Shown: positions 44,990 through 59,300, counted from the first letter of the stretch. The stretch is DNA of 64,000 nucleotides from Bathymodiolus brooksi (GCA_963680875.1 OY804576.1:78931668-78995667); one strand, 5' to 3'. Notes: generated by a model not told the origin, from the sequence alone. Program-made: numbers and translations.

Positions 44990-47989
44990 ATACATGTAAA
45001 TAGTTATAGAACAAGAAAATTATTGTTTTAATATACAAATCCAATATATGCACGTTTTTTAAGCACTTTCAATATCATAAGAGAGAAATTGGTAGTTAAT
45101 AATTTTCTGTGCAAATATTTTATAAAACAGTTGAATCCGCCGTGTCTGTAAACACAGTTTTCCGGAAATTCATCAAGTGAACTTACGGACATTGACGGAA
45201 AGGCATGTAATAACATTCCGGAAGCAGTTAATAAACTTGCTTTATCAACCCGCTTGGACCGTTCTTGTGAAACTGAGTGAAATAAACATGACTCCTCTTA
45301 TTATTCTAAACAAAACTCAAAGTTTTATAACAGGGTAAAATTTTAGCTTTATCATCTACAAGTATATGATAAATGGGCTTATATCATTATTCAACAGAAA
45401 GTAGGTGTTATCTATGATACCCTAAGCTACATATATGAAATCCGTCTGACAAAAAGAAAAAAACATTTACATGAAAACCGAAAAAAAACTAACAGTATGC
45501 AAAATAATGTCTTGTTCACTAATATGATATTAACAAATTTTAGAAATTTTCTATAAAAAATGTCTAAATCCATTTTTCTTTGTCAACAAGTGGAAGTTAG
45601 ATAATTGGGTTGTCACTTTATCAAGCTTAGTCACCGAGCAATCGCTACTGAAACATATCTGGGGGTAAATATACCTGTATTAAACTGTTCTTGTTTTTTA
45701 AAATGCTGGTGGATGAAATGGGAGTCTTTAAATAGAATATAATAAGTAGCAGTTGGTTTGTTTCATGTAGGATCGTGGAGACCATAATGGGCTGATGACA
45801 TTTCCAAATGTGTCTTTGATGTCAATAGGGACAAAACAAGTTATATGATTATATATTCATAACAATATATAATGTTAACCACTCTATAAAGCGGACGGAC
45901 CGAAATTAATAAGGCGTACAATTATTATGGTCTATTATCACCGACAAATGATTTAAAGCATGCCATTTGGATTAATGAATGCATCAACCCTCATATCCGG
46001 ATTAATTACATTTTAACAATAAATTAAATACTGTATTCTGATTACATTTTCAATAGAGGGAAGTTATTGATGATAAAAACAATGTATTATACCCTTGTCT
46101 GTTTCACAACGTAGGGAGAAATTGCTTTAGATAATTGAAAATTGATTTTATTAACCATAAATAAACAATGAAGGACATAGGCCGTTACCAGTTTTTAATG
46201 AATTGATATAAAATAGGAAAATAGGATATGCTTCCGAAATGACAAAATATAGCAAATGAAAATGAACATCTGTTTTCGGTACCCATTGTGTCTAATTAAA
46301 CAGAAACGGTATAAAACAACACATGATGTTTAAAGAGAGTTTGGATGTGCAGTGTGTATTTTGAAACGGAAATAAAACACAATTGTATTGTCAACGAAAT
46401 TAATGAAATTTTGTAAGAAGTCCTATTTGCGTACAGAAAACGTAACACTTTTTTCCGACATCAATATAAGAATAATAATCGCGTATTGACAAAAATGACA
46501 GTTGTTTTCCTATTGTTTTGGTGATATAGGATATAAAAATTATTTTTGTTCAAAATTTTAACTGATAATTGCTAATCAAATGGTAAAATTCTATCATATC
46601 TGATTAAATTCATATACACTCACAATTGCGTTCAAATTTTGAAATAAACCATCATTAAATATATACACGACAAGGAATATTAAAGATGTAGCACAGGATA
46701 TAAGATTTCTTTCTCGCGAATGAATTGTATTGAACTCCAAAAATCATCACTATTGATAATTTTCGTCGTTTTTATTACTCCCAGTTTTCGTACATCCTAA
46801 ATATATTTGAAATAAAATAAACCCAATGAAATAAAGTTTTGCTCGTAATCATTATCGGTTATTAAGAACATATTTGTCATATTTCTACCTAAAATGACAA
46901 AACAATTATGTGTGTATTATTTCTATGAATTATGAATATATCATGGGCTGTTTATACGCACGAGACATTGCTCCATCACATCAATATTTTCCATAATATA
47001 TACGTACAGACAAAACAAAAAACTGTATTGCAGATCACTATTTTACGAACTGTAATAATCTGTAATTTCATACGATTTTATGGAGACATTTTATCGACAG
47101 ATTATGTTTTGGATTTTGTTTCATCTTTGATACGATCAAATGTGACGCTTCTATTACCGTAATTGTTACTTGATTAGTTTGCCCGTGGTGTTTCCTGTGA
47201 CATTTGGAACACATCGGTAGTGCTCGTTTATTTAGACAATTATCTATTTTACTTATGCATAATTTAACTATTTGGTAAATAAAAATCAGTTTACGCTGTG
47301 GGAAAAATTGGAGGACGAATTCGTTGCTGATTGCAAATAGCTTTTGAATTTAAATGTCAAGCACTGTTGTTAAAAACAAATCTGGAAAGTTTGGCATCTG
47401 TAGATGAAGAAAATTGCTGTATAATGGAAACAAATCTAGGCAATTTTATGGCTGCTCTATGATAAGTTTGATGACACAACTGAAAATAACAACGACAGCA
47501 TTGTATTGACATTAAACAGGGTTAAATGTTGATTTTGACCTTTAAGCAACGGATTTAATAATACTGCTGACAATTTTACTTGTTTTAATTAGCCAAAAAT
47601 GCAGAGGATTCACTAGCATCTCCTTTAGGGAAGTAAGAGAACAAATTAAATTTCGAAGAATTATTAAAATGCTTTCAGTAAAAGTATTTTATGAATTATA
47701 TAAACAGCCAGTACTAGTGTATTGCTAGACATGCTTTTTCCGTGCAATATGCATTTACATGTAATGACAAATAATAAGAACAATTTGAAGAATCAAAGAC
47801 CAAGAAATGGATTGGTCAAACTATGTTCTTACATAACCAATCATTTTACCGTTTACAACATGCACTTTAGATCATATGGTTGAAATGTTCTTTTCCGTGA
47901 CCCCACACCCACTAATATGTTCTGATTGTCTATAAATAATCTAAAAAAAATATTAGAAACCGAATGATGGATACAACTGGAATATTGTA
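44990..47989. other. No gene seen
   Basis: About 3 kb of AT-rich unique-looking sequence. Open frames (for example 46932-47162) are short and have no domain. It could be intronic. Confidence 0.4.
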
Positions 47990-48140
47990 GGAAGAAGGTA
48001 ATCAGAAGCCGTAAATCGAAGAAGGACACACAAAGCCACGACCAAAAGAAGACAAAAGGGACAAACAATGATCTAAATAACTAAAGATTGTGCAACACGA
48101 ACCCCACTAAAATTGAGGGTGAATTCGAGTGCTCCGGCAG
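47990..48140 (-). mobile_element. Dispersed repeat family A, copy 10
   Basis: Plus strand shows the reverse complement: 'aatcagaagccgtaaatcga', 'ccaaaagaagacaaaaggga', 'aacaatgatc', 'caacacgaaccccactaaaa' and 'gtgctccggcagg'. Confidence 0.8.
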
Positions 48141-48439
48141 GATAAGCCATTCCTTTTTGTTCTTTTTGATTTATGATGAAAATAATCGTGTTTATCATCT
48201 AAGGATAAACAGTTTTAATAAAAGTGATAGCATTTGTTGCGTTTTCTGTTTATTCGGTGAATCTTTTATTAAACTATATGGATAAACAGAATGTCGTTGC
48301 AAATCTAGTTTTTTCTAAACTTTTTATTGTATTCGTCATAAATACAAGACATCCTCCATCAAGGTAAGCTGTTAAAAAAACCATCCTTTTTTTATAAAGC
48401 TTGAGGGATATATCTTGAAAAGCAAGATAGAAAATTTTG

Positions 48440-48625
48440 AATATAAAGTCTTGATAAATATATATATATATATATATATACGTCTGAAAATTAAACCAAA
48501 CAGTGTTAGAATTAGATTTTAGAGCTGTCAAATTTTTGTTCTTCCCTCGACGGGATTTGAACCCACACCATTGTTACACTGCAGCACCATTCGCTTAGCC
48601 TTACGTCCAGCGCCCTAGACATGTA
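48440..48625 (-). mobile_element. tRNA-derived SINE of a second family, AT-repeat tail
   Basis: On minus, the head (about 48620-48545) contains 'aaggctaagcgaatgg', which resembles a Pol III A box, and the B box GGTTCAAATCC (plus 'ggatttgaacc', 48553-48563). A body with the complement of 'tagattttagagctgtc' follows, then a (TA)n tail at about 48458-48480. It is not a tRNA gene, because the head runs into the body and the stems are imperfect. Confidence 0.75.
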
Positions 48626-49124
48626 TTCGTAACTAACTTATTTTCATCCATCTTGCCATGTGTTGTTAATATTGAATGTAATATATTGTATCTTCTCTGT
48701 ACTATTACCATTGCATATTTGCTATGTTTTGAGAGAATCACGATTATTGAATCTTAAAAATATTTGAATAAAAGTATATCATAAAATGCATGTGTTTTTA
48801 TCAGACACAAAACTAAACATGAGTCGATGTTCATTTAGCAAAGTTTTTATGTGTTGATTACAAACGATATTGACACATTCCAGAATGTTACTGTGTGGAC
48901 AATTTAGTTTTATACCAATAACTTATAGCACTTCATTTGTGTTTAACTTACTTACGCAATCCTGTTTATGCACAAAGGGTTGTATAATGTCAGCTGCCAT
49001 ACTATCAGTCTGTTCCCTTCTTTCTTCATAGTCTCTTTACATTATAGTGCCAATTCTTTTAACTATTCATTCACCAGTCTCCTTCATGTCTCGTAGGACC
49101 TTCCTCTCTATCTTTAGATGTTCT

Positions 49125-49312
49125 TCTGAGAGCACGTGAGTTCATCTTCGGGCTTTAGTGGGATTTGTGTTGCTCGTACTTAAGTTTTCTTTGTAGTGTA
49201 CATGTTTTGTAGATCATTGTTTGTCCTTTTGTCCTTTTTCGTTTGGCCACTGTATTGTCTGTGTTTCTCCGATTTTGCGGCTTCTGGTTAGCCCTTTGGT
49301 ATCTTCACACTT
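49125..49312 (+). mobile_element. Dispersed repeat family A, copy 11
   Basis: 'gagcacgtgagttcatcttc', 'gtgggatttgtgttgctcgt', 'ggccactgtattgtctgtgt' and 'gccctttggtatcttcac'. A short 20-base duplication (cttagcttataaaggtcatg) follows at 49316 and 49336. Confidence 0.8.
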
Positions 49313-49359
49313 ATCTTAGCTTATAAAGGTCATGATCTTAGCTTATAAAGGTCATGTCC

Positions 49360-52300
49360 ATTTCCATCAGCCAGCACTGTTTCATTTCGAGTTATATGAT
49401 TTTCATGGATGTTTCCTTTGGTAGATCTGTATTACCCTTATTGATTCTTGTAGCCATATCTTTTGAGGTTTCATTGTCCTAACTTCAAATTGTGCCTTTG
49501 CACATGAAATTGTCAACTTCTTATATTTCCCCATGCTCAACTTGATGTGGATACATGAAGGTGCTGTCAATAGACATGACCCTGGTCGTTTATACGTTGT
49601 TAATATGTAGCCCTATATAATATGGATTGGTTTCGAGCTTTATTGTTTTCCTTTTGCATTTGTCTGAAATTGCTAAATACAAGACAGATGTGGTAAAACT
49701 ACAGACTAAACATTTATTTATTCAGGATTTTTTCCAGTCATATTTATGCAGACCTTTGATATAAATAAACTTGAATACACTTAATAAAAAAAAAGATAAA
49801 CGAGTTATGAATGTACTATTATATAATTCAATATCAATTTGGCATATTTTGAGGATCTAGTATTGGTATCTTCCCAATAATCCATTTGCTAAGTTTGACA
49901 TGTAATTATAAATTCTTATCAACTTCCACTGTCGTGTACTCTCTTTGACGATTAGTCATACTGCTGTAAAACTTGTAATTGTATGATAATAGATGGAATA
50001 ATTGCTGTTTAACGTCAGTTTGGAGATAATATTGATGGTTATTATTTTGATCCAATTGCAAACGTTTATTTATGACATCTGACATTGTATACTACTTTTT
50101 TTCCCGAAAGATACAACCGGTAATATATTTTTTTTGTACTGGTCAGTATTCTTTTTTGTATTGTAAAGTAGCTATGAGGGACATAACTCGTGCATTTTGT
50201 CGTCTGCTAAACAAAGCAAATGTATGTTCATGATTTGAAAATAAAAGATGAAAATTTGCACAATTAATTTGTGTCTAAGCATGACTTTGTATAGTTTCTC
50301 ATGTATTTACGTCCACATTTTTTTCTCACCAATACGTCTACCACAAGGTGTAATTTAAACAAAAATGTCTTGGCAAATATCGTCTCGCATTTTCTGAAGC
50401 TTACTTTTCTTAATAAAGTAATAGAGACACGTTCAGTATTAATATTAGCTTGAAGAAAACTCATTTGCTTTTCGTGGTGATCAACTGTTTCAGTTAATTT
50501 TCAAAAACCGGAAATATTTGTTGTTTTTAATCTATTTCCATAATTGTATATGCTTTTCCTGTTGTAATTAAAGCGCTCCATACCAGGGAAATTATTATTA
50601 TTATTTAGTTAAGTTGTACAGGGAGTTATTGAACGAGCGTTTGACTGATACAAGCACCAATTTTAAAGTTTATTAATGAATATCATACAATTAGCCTGCA
50701 TTATTTTTTTTTGTAGATTTCATGCCATTTGCAAATATGCAGCAATTTGCTATGTCAGTATATAGTAACGGCTATGACATGAATCACATTGAAATTACAG
50801 GAACCATAATCCTAGGCACATTTTGTTTGAAAATGTTCGAAGTTGACCGGAGCAAAAGGTTAACGGTGTTAACCATATACAATCCTCCACTGTGCACTGT
50901 ATGACCAGTACTAGTCTACACGTGGTAAGGTCAGCTTATTCCCGATGTCAACAAGAATAATTATTTTCAAAATGAATCTATCCTTTAATTAATGAGGTTT
51001 AAGTGAGTTATCAAAAGTGTGCAAATATGAAATAATTGACAGTTCGCACAGTCGGGAGATGCATATGGTAAACATTGATTTTTCAGGATATGTCATGGTA
51101 ACGTTACTACCGGTTCTAAAGATCCTACAAAGAAAAATATCATTGGACTAAAACAATGCTAATATAAACAAAGGAAGGAATGTCACAATGAGAGAAAAAA
51201 AATATTATGAATGACAAAGAATGAAAGTTTTTGACGGATATGTACAACATTATTAAATGTCAAAAAAGAGAGAGTGTGCTAACATTACAGTTTGAGCATT
51301 TTTTTTGGGCTTAATTTATACAAATAGGATTAGATACAATTAAAAAGTCATACTTAAGAAGACTTATTCTAAGCGTATGTTACAATAATATATGAAAAAA
51401 TGCTTATACAACACAATAGTTAGACAATTTTGTAGATAAATGAAAAAAAAAATTAAAAAAATAATAATGATAAAAACAAAATAAAAACAAAAATAAAAAA
51501 TAATAATACAAAGATGGAGGACGATGCTGGTTTCTGTTCAACTGTTGTAGATGTATTCCTAGAAGAAAGAAAATGGCACCATACAAACAAAGTGAACCTT
51601 TGATAACATTTAAAAGACTAGTGACATGATTTTCCTCCCTTTTATATTTCAGTTTTTGCAAGAAATGTTTATTTTACTTCCAAACAGTATATGATAAAAA
51701 CGTAGATATCAAATTTAGTGCGCAGGTGACGCTCAAAATCGTATATAAGCCATATTTATTTAAAATAAAACTTTCATATTACAAATATCCATGCAATCTG
51801 AAACCGTTTCAAAATAGCCCTGATCGTTGACTTGTAAATTTAATCTGGAATTTAGTCACTTGAATTTGGTTCTATTTTCTGATATATTCATGTCTTATGC
51901 GAAATCTTATTTAACCCGAACAAAAAAAGCAGGTCATACAGATGTCGATTTAGACATATTCACGGTAGGCCTAAGTATAAAATCCCTACAGAGTGTAGGT
52001 TTATTTTATGCATGTGTATGCAAACTATATTTCTTTCAAAATAATTTAAAGGCCAATCCTTGCTGGCTTGGCTATTCATATACATTTCTAAATGATTTCT
52101 AACTATGTCTACAGCAATGTAAGAAAAACTTATGTTATACGTCTGTCAACTGACAAAATTGTTTCCTACACCTGTACAAAGAAAGTCGCCAAGAACTACA
52201 AACAGGTGTAAACCACATGTAAATGTTGCCCCACCTGGACTGCAATTACTTCTATCATTTAGAAGTTATTCTGGATTATTATGCAAACAAACTATTTCTA

Positions 52301-52590
52301 AGCGTTGAAATATTCAAAATTACAGAGGATATTGCATCCAAAATCTATAGTTCTTACCACATGTATAGTGACCTTCTTGGGAATATTCCATAACTTGCAA
52401 ATTCTTGTGGGATTATAATTTTATGAATTTGGCGCAATGTTTGAACAGCCCACTATATCTCTAATAATCTCTATTAATATCCTTTTTCTTAGTTTTTTCC
52501 CCTCAAAAGTATTATGATCATCATGAATTCGTTGGTTACGATTGCAGACATATTCACGGTGCTTTGCACGAAGCAGGATAAACCTACCCA
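49360..52590. other. No gene seen
   Basis: AT-rich DNA with only short chance frames (for example 50722-50904 and 51827-52102) and a family B end fragment at 51697. Confidence 0.4.
51697..51742 (+). mobile_element. Family B terminal fragment, copy 6
   Basis: 'aaaacgtagatatcaaattt' then 'agtgcgcaggtgacgctcaa'. Only about 45 bases of the left end remain and the 'gcgtttctggaat' core is deleted. Confidence 0.65.
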
Positions 52591-52594
52591 GTTG

Positions 52595-52860
52595 GAATAA
52601 AAGCGTAGATATCAAATTTAATGCTCACGAGGCGTTTCTGGAATGACCTTCATCAGAAACGTGCATGGTCAAAAGATTGGAAAACCAAATAATATAAAAG
52701 TTTTTGGGAGCAGGTAAACTAATGAGCCTTAATTCAGGATAACCAAAAACGGTTACCTTAACCTGAGGCAGATTGACTTTAGTTTTGATAAATTGTCATT
52801 AAAGACGTTTAGGAACAGTGAATACCAAACACATGTATCTAATAAACCATGTCAGTCGAA
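52595..52860 (+). mobile_element. Dispersed repeat family B, copy 7
   Basis: 'aagcgtagatatcaaattta', 'gaggcgtttctggaatgacc', 'gattggaaaaccaaataata', 'aattcaggataaccaaaaac' and 'aataaaccatgtcagtcg'. It keeps both ends, with the middle segment in single copy. Confidence 0.8.
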
Positions 52861-53164
52861 AACCCGGTTTTTATTCAGTTTTTTCTTGTGTTTGCTTGTT
52901 TTTGTTTTTTTTCCATTAACTTTCTCAAAAATCTGTTCATATTGTGTGTGTGCTAAGCTTAAGACAAAAGCACATGTGATTTGAAGTATATGACATATAC
53001 TCTAATCTACACAACAGATGGAAATTCTAGTCTGTTTAAAGTTCAAAATAGCGTTTGCAAATACTTAATTTTAATTTCCCCCCACTTTTTTAAGGGAGGG
53101 GAGAATGATTCAGTAACGTAATACAATAGTAATTTCAACATTATCTATATGTTGTACAATATTG

Positions 53165-53345
53165 ATATATCACCTGGGTTCACCTCCGGGTTTTGGTGGT
53201 GTCCGTGTTGCTCATCTAATTTTCTGTGTTGTGTTGTTTTTTGTATTTTGTGTTTGTTGTCTTTGTTGTCTTTGTCTTTGTCCAGTGTCCTGTGTGCCCA
53301 ATTTTTTAATTTCCCATTCTTGATTCTCTAACGTTTATATAGATA
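53165..53345 (+). mobile_element. Family A variant (A2)
   Basis: 'cacctgggttcacctccggg', 'ttttggtggtgtccgtgttg', 'ctcatctaattttctgtgtt' and 'ttgattctctaacgtttata'. It links the ordinary family A 5' end to the A2 3' end. Confidence 0.7.
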
Positions 53346-54209
53346 CGCTTCAGATAATAAATTTGACTCAAGTCCACATTTTCATTTCCATGCGAGATCT
53401 AAATTGTAGTGAGTTGATGCATGGGTAATCAAGACACCCACTTTCCCTATCTAGTCAAGGTATTCCTTAACGTATAATTAATACTGTCAATACTTGTCTT
53501 TCAAAATTTAAGAACCGTCAATAAACACGTGATATACTACTTTGGGCGAATATGTAAAGCTTCTTCAAGACTTGGATGGAATAAATAATATATTTTAATT
53601 ATGACGAGTCTTCTATTGTGAATGCTATTTTTTGTTATTGCTCGACAATATTCGTATTAATGTTTTTCTTTACAAGTGTGTGAAAATTCTACAATATATG
53701 ATTACCACAGTGTGTTGAACAAGGTTCATGACCATTTTGCTCGTGTAATATACAGATAATGTTGGGTTATTTTAAATGACCATACAATATTCAAAGATAA
53801 TTTAAATCCTTAAAGCTTTTTGATCTTTTTTTTTCTTGGGTGGCTGACCAATATATTGATAAATTTTAAGTTACCCCAGCTGTTTGCTTACACCTTTTTG
53901 ATATTATTTAGAAAAATTAAACACAATTAGATCAGCGACCACAGCGGTCCCATTTTTTTTCGATGATAATAGCCATGTGAATAAAATAAAGTAGTATTAA
54001 CATGAATGACGTTCGTCCTCTTTCTCAATTTGAATTTCCTGAAATTTAAAACGTGGATATGTACGCAATTTAAAACATGTTATGAGTTCCGTGTTGTGAT
54101 GTCCGTTACGAGTTCTGCATAAAAAACTATGTTCTGTTCGTCTTTACCTCCAGTTGTTTGTTGGAGGCCTCATGTATTATTTACGTTATTTGTGTTTGTT
54201 TGCGTATAG

Positions 54210-54345
54210 TGGTGTCCAACACATATTGTGTTTTGTTTTTGCTTTGTTTTTCTTCGTCTTGTGGACCTGTGTTGTCAGTTTCTCTGGATTGTCTATTTTT
54301 GATTGCCACTTCGGTATTTTCTAACGTTTATAAATCTATACTAAA
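54210..54345 (+). mobile_element. Family A variant (A2)
   Basis: 'tggtgtccaacacatattgt', 'tcttcgtcttgtggacctgt', 'tctctggattgtctattttt' and 'cggtattttctaacgtttat'. Confidence 0.7.
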
Positions 54346-54537
54346 GATTCGAGAAATAAAGGCACTATGTAATGCTTTCCAATTAGAAAGATCAAAAATT
54401 ATTTTAAACGTCAAATGGTAGTATTATACCAAAATGGAATTTCCAAAGCTAAATTGGCGGTTCCAATGTCGATGTTCGTGTATGCTGCACAAGGATGTTA
54501 TTGAAAGGTCAATGTACACAGACCGTCAAATAATATT

Positions 54538-54960
54538 TAATAAAAACGTAGGTATCAAATTTAGTGCACACGACGCGTTTTTGGAATATTCTTCATCAGG
54601 AACCCTCAAAGACAAAATAAATTGATTTTACTTAATATGTTTGTATGCATAATTGTATGTGTTGTTTTGTTATATATTCGATTTTAAAAACTCATTCGAG
54701 CTGTGTTGTATGTATGTTATGTATCGACTCTAAAGAAAGCATTGATCTTTGAACATTTGAAAGCCAAATAATTTTAAAAAAATCTTTGGGAGCAAGAAAA
54801 CCAAGGGGCCTAAACAGGATAACCATAATCGGCTAAGGTCACATATATTAATAATAATTAATAATTACATAATCTAGGGACTGTAAATTTGAAGAAAAAT
54901 ACATCCTATAAACCATGTCAGTGCCGAAGCACTGATTACTGTGCGGATCATACCCAAGGA
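54538..54960 (+). mobile_element. Dispersed repeat family B, copy 8, with internal insert
   Basis: 'aaaacgtaggtatcaaattt', 'cacgacgcgtttttggaata' and 'tcatcaggaaccctcaaa' are followed by about 140 unrelated bases (54612-54750). Family B then resumes with 'gaaagccaaataattttaaa', 'gggcctaaacaggataacc' and 'ataaaccatgtcagtgccg'. Confidence 0.8.
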
Positions 54961-55179
54961 CAAAACCGCCAGTTCGCCTAAATTCGAAATATGACAAACA
55001 TAAATACTTATTTTTGAGGCTAATACAGCTACATATACCAGTTGTCAATCACTAGAATATTTCAATGTCCCTAAGTTCGATTTGAAATAAAAACCGGTTG
55101 ATTCCTGTAACTCCTGGTGAATTGTGGGTAATACCAGACGTGGAGAAAGCCTGTATGTCTAACTTTTTTGACATTAAGA

Positions 55180-55345
55180 AAAGCTTGAAGATACCAAAGG
55201 GGTAATCAGAAGTTATAAGTCGAAGAAGGGCAGACAACACAATGGTCAAAAGAAAAAGGACAAAGTGACAAATAATGATCTGCAAAACACTACACAGAAA
55301 ACCAAGGATTGACCAACACGAACTATACTATCAACCGGGGATAAA
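55180..55345 (-). mobile_element. Dispersed repeat family A, copy 12
   Basis: Plus strand: 'ttgaagataccaaaggggta', 'atcagaagttataagtcgaa', 'gacaacacaatggtcaaaag', 'caaataatgatctgcaaaac' and 'gaccaacacgaactata', the reverse of the consensus. Confidence 0.8.
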
Positions 55346-55480
55346 CTAAAAAAAAAAGCCCAGAAGTCTAAATATATCTTTAAATAATTTAGATAAATGA
55401 AGCTTCAGTGGTCATTTTCTATAACTATCATATTTTGGTCTATTTTAGCTATATATTGATGATTTTCCTCTTTCTATTTA

Positions 55481-55641
55481 AGAAATAAATCATGGTAGCC
55501 AGAATGTGTTGAGAATTTTAATATGGATTGGCGGATATTAGTATTTTATCCCGAACCAGAGGCGAGGGATAAAATTTACTAATATCCGCCAATCCATGTT
55601 AAAACTTAAAGCACATTCTGGCTTCCGTGATTTATTTCGAT
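55481..55641. repeat. Palindrome 7, about 75-bp arms
   Basis: The left arm runs from 'gaaataaatcatggtagcca' through 'tggattggcggatattagt' to 'ttttatccc'. The inverted right arm ends 'ctggcttccgtgatttattt'. The loop contains 'gaaccagaggcgaggg'. A few mismatches and small indels are present. Confidence 0.9.
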
Positions 55642-56363
55642 TCTGATATGTCTAAGAGTACAAATACGGTAGTATACTTTGATTGGAAGAGGGTAATTTA
55701 TATTTATGCTGCCAATGAAAAAGTCAGTCACATTCACCGGCGCATGTGCGAATGAGATTATACCATCGATTAATCGCTCGTTTGTCTACAAAGCCAAAGA
55801 AGGACGCCATGTTAGAATCGGTAATTAGTTACACAATTAACTAAACCCATAAACCTATAGACCTATTTTCTTTTAATGATTCTCTATCGTGTAGGCGAGT
55901 ATGGCCTTTATTTCAATATAGTTCAACTTCTAAAAGAAAGAATTAATTTACTCTTAATAGGGGTATAGATTTTGCCTCTTTCTATACGATTTTTTTATGA
56001 GATTTTGGAACCATTCCGACAGTGTGGTATTGTTCTGTTTTTCATTTTATTAATGAAAATAAATACTAGCATATGTGAAGATTTAAGAATATAGTGGTAT
56101 TATTTTGACGTAATCTCAGGTAAATCTATGAACATTCCAATTTTGTTCGTATTGGGTTGTCTTCAAAAACAACATCCTTTTTGTAGTAGGGAGAATTTTA
56201 AGTTTATTGGTATTTAATGCACTTTCAACAATGTTTCATTTGTATTGTGGTAATCAGTTTTTTCATTGATAGATTGAACAAGAGAACCTTGAGAAAACCA
56301 CAGAACTACCGAAAGTCTCTGGTTAACTTTCTCACACAAAGTTCTATCGAGTACACACAGAGG

Positions 56364-59300
56364 AGAAAACCTTTAACACATAAATTTGTATCGAGTATAC
56401 CCAGAGAAAACCTTTAACACATAAATTTGTATCGAGTATACACAGAGAAAACCTTTAACACATAAATTTGTATCGAGTATACCCAGAGAAAACCTTTTAC
56501 ACATAAATTTGTATCGAGTATACACAGAGAAAACCTTTTACACATAAATTTGTATCGAGTATACACAGAGAAAACCTTTAACACATAAATTTGTATCGAG
56601 TATACACAGAGAAAACCTTTTACACATAAATTTGTATCGAGTATACACAGAGAAAACCTTTAACACATAAATTTGTATCGAGTATACACAGAAAAAAACC
56701 TTTTACACATAAATTTGTATCGAGTATACACAGAGAAAACCTTTAACACATAAATTTGTATCGAGTATACACAGAGAAAACCTTTAACACATAAATTTGT
56801 ATCGAGTATACACAGAGAAAACCTTTAACACATAAATTTGTATCGAGTATACCCAGAAAAAAACCTTTTACACATAAATTTGTATCGAGTATACACAGAG
56901 AAAACCTTTTACACATAAATTTGTATCGAGTATACACAGAGAAAACCTTTAACACATAAATTTGTATCGAGTATACACAGAGAAAACCTTTAACACATAA
57001 ATTTGTATCGAGTATACCCATAGAAAACCTTTAACACATAAATTTGTATCGAGTATACCCATAGAAAACCTTTTACACATAAATTTGTATCGAGTATACA
57101 CAGAGAAAACCTTTAACACATAAATTTGTATCGAGTATACACAGAGAAAACCTTTAACACATAAATTTGTATCGAGTATACCCAGAAAAAAACCTTTTAC
57201 ACATAAATTTGTATCGAGTATACACAGAGAAAACCTTTAACACATAAATTTGTATCGAGTATACACAGAGAAAACCTTTAACACATAAATTTGTATCGAG
57301 TATACACAGAGAAAACCTTTAACACATAAATTTGTATCGAGTATACACAGAGAAAACCTTTAACACATAAATTTGTATCGAGTATACCCAGAAAAAAACC
57401 TTTTACACATAAATTTGTATCGAGTATACACAGAGAAAACCTTTAACACATAAATTTGTATCGAGTATACACAGAGAAAACCTTTAACACATAAATTTGT
57501 ATCGAGTATACACAGAGAAAACCTTTAACACATAAATTTGTATCGAGTATACCCAGAAAAAAACCTTTTACACATAAATTTGTATCGAGTATACACAGAG
57601 AAAACCTTTAACACATAAATTTGTATCGAGTATACCCAGAAAAAAACCTTTTACACATAAATTTGTATCGAGTATACACAGAGAAAACCTTTAACACATA
57701 AATTTGTATCGAGTATACACAGAGAAAACCTTTTACACATAAATTTGTATCGAGTATACCCAGAAAAAAACCTTTTACACATAAATTTGTATCGAGTATA
57801 CACAGAGAAAACCTTTAACACATAAATTTGTATCGAGTATACACAGAGAAAACCTTTAACACATAAATTTGTATCGAGTATACACAGAGAAAACCTTTAA
57901 CACATAAATTTGTATCGAGTATACCCAGAAAAAAACCTTTTACACATAAATTTGTATCGAGTATACACAGAGAAAACCTTTAACACATAAATTTGTATCG
58001 AGTATACACAGAGAAAACCTTTAACACATAAATTTGTATCGAGTATACACAGAGAAAACCTTTAACACATAAATTTGTATCGAGTATACCCAGAAAAAAA
58101 CCTTTTACACATAAATTTGTATCGAGTATACACAGAGAAAACCTTTAACACATAAATTTGTATCGAGTATACACAGAGAAAACCTTTAACACATAAATTT
58201 GTATCGAGTATACCCATAGAAAACCTTTAACACATAAATTTGTATCGAGTATACCCATAGAAAACCTTTTACACATAAATTTGTATCGAGTATACACAGA
58301 GAAAACCTTTAACACATAAATTTGTACCGAGTATACCCAGAAAAAAACCTTTTACACATAAATTTGTATCGAGTATACACAGAGAAAACCTTTAACACAT
58401 AAATTTGTATCGAGTATACACAGAGAAAACCTTTAACACATAAATTTGTATCGAGTATACACAGAGAAAACCTTTAACACATAAATTTGTATCGAGTATA
58501 CACAGAGAAAACCTTTAACACATAAATTTGTATCGAGTATACCCAGAAAAAAACCTTTTACACATAAATTTGTATCGAGTATACACAGAGAAATCCTTTA
58601 ACACATAAATTTGTATCGAGTATACACAGAGAAAACCTTTAACACATAAATTTGTATCGAGTATACACAGAGAAAACCTTTAACACATAAATTTGTATCG
58701 AGTATACCCATAGAAAACCTTTTACACATAAATTTGTATCGAGTATACCCAGAGAAAACCTTTAACACATAAATTTGTATCGAGTATACCCATAGAAAAC
58801 CTTTAACACATAAATTTGTATCGAGTATACCCATAGAAAACCTTTAACACATAAATTTGTATCGAGTATACACAGAAAAAAACCTTTTACACATAAATTT
58901 GTATCGAGTATACACAGAGAAAACCTTTAACACATAAATTTGTATCGAGTATACCCATAGAAAACCTTTAACACATAAATTTGTATCGAGTATACACAGA
59001 GAAAACCTTTAACACATAAATTTGTATCGAGTATACCCAGAAAAAAACCTTTTACACATAAATTTGTATCGAGTATACACAGAGAAAACCTTTAACACAT
59101 AAATTTGTATCGAGTATACACAGAGAAAACCTTTAACACATAAATTTGTATCGAGTATACCCAGAAAAAAACCTTTTACACATAAATTTGTATCGAGTAT
59201 ACACAGAGAAAACCTTTAACACATAAATTTGTATCGAGTATACACAGAGAAAACCTTTAACACATAAATTTGTATCGAGTATACCCATAGAAAACCTTTA

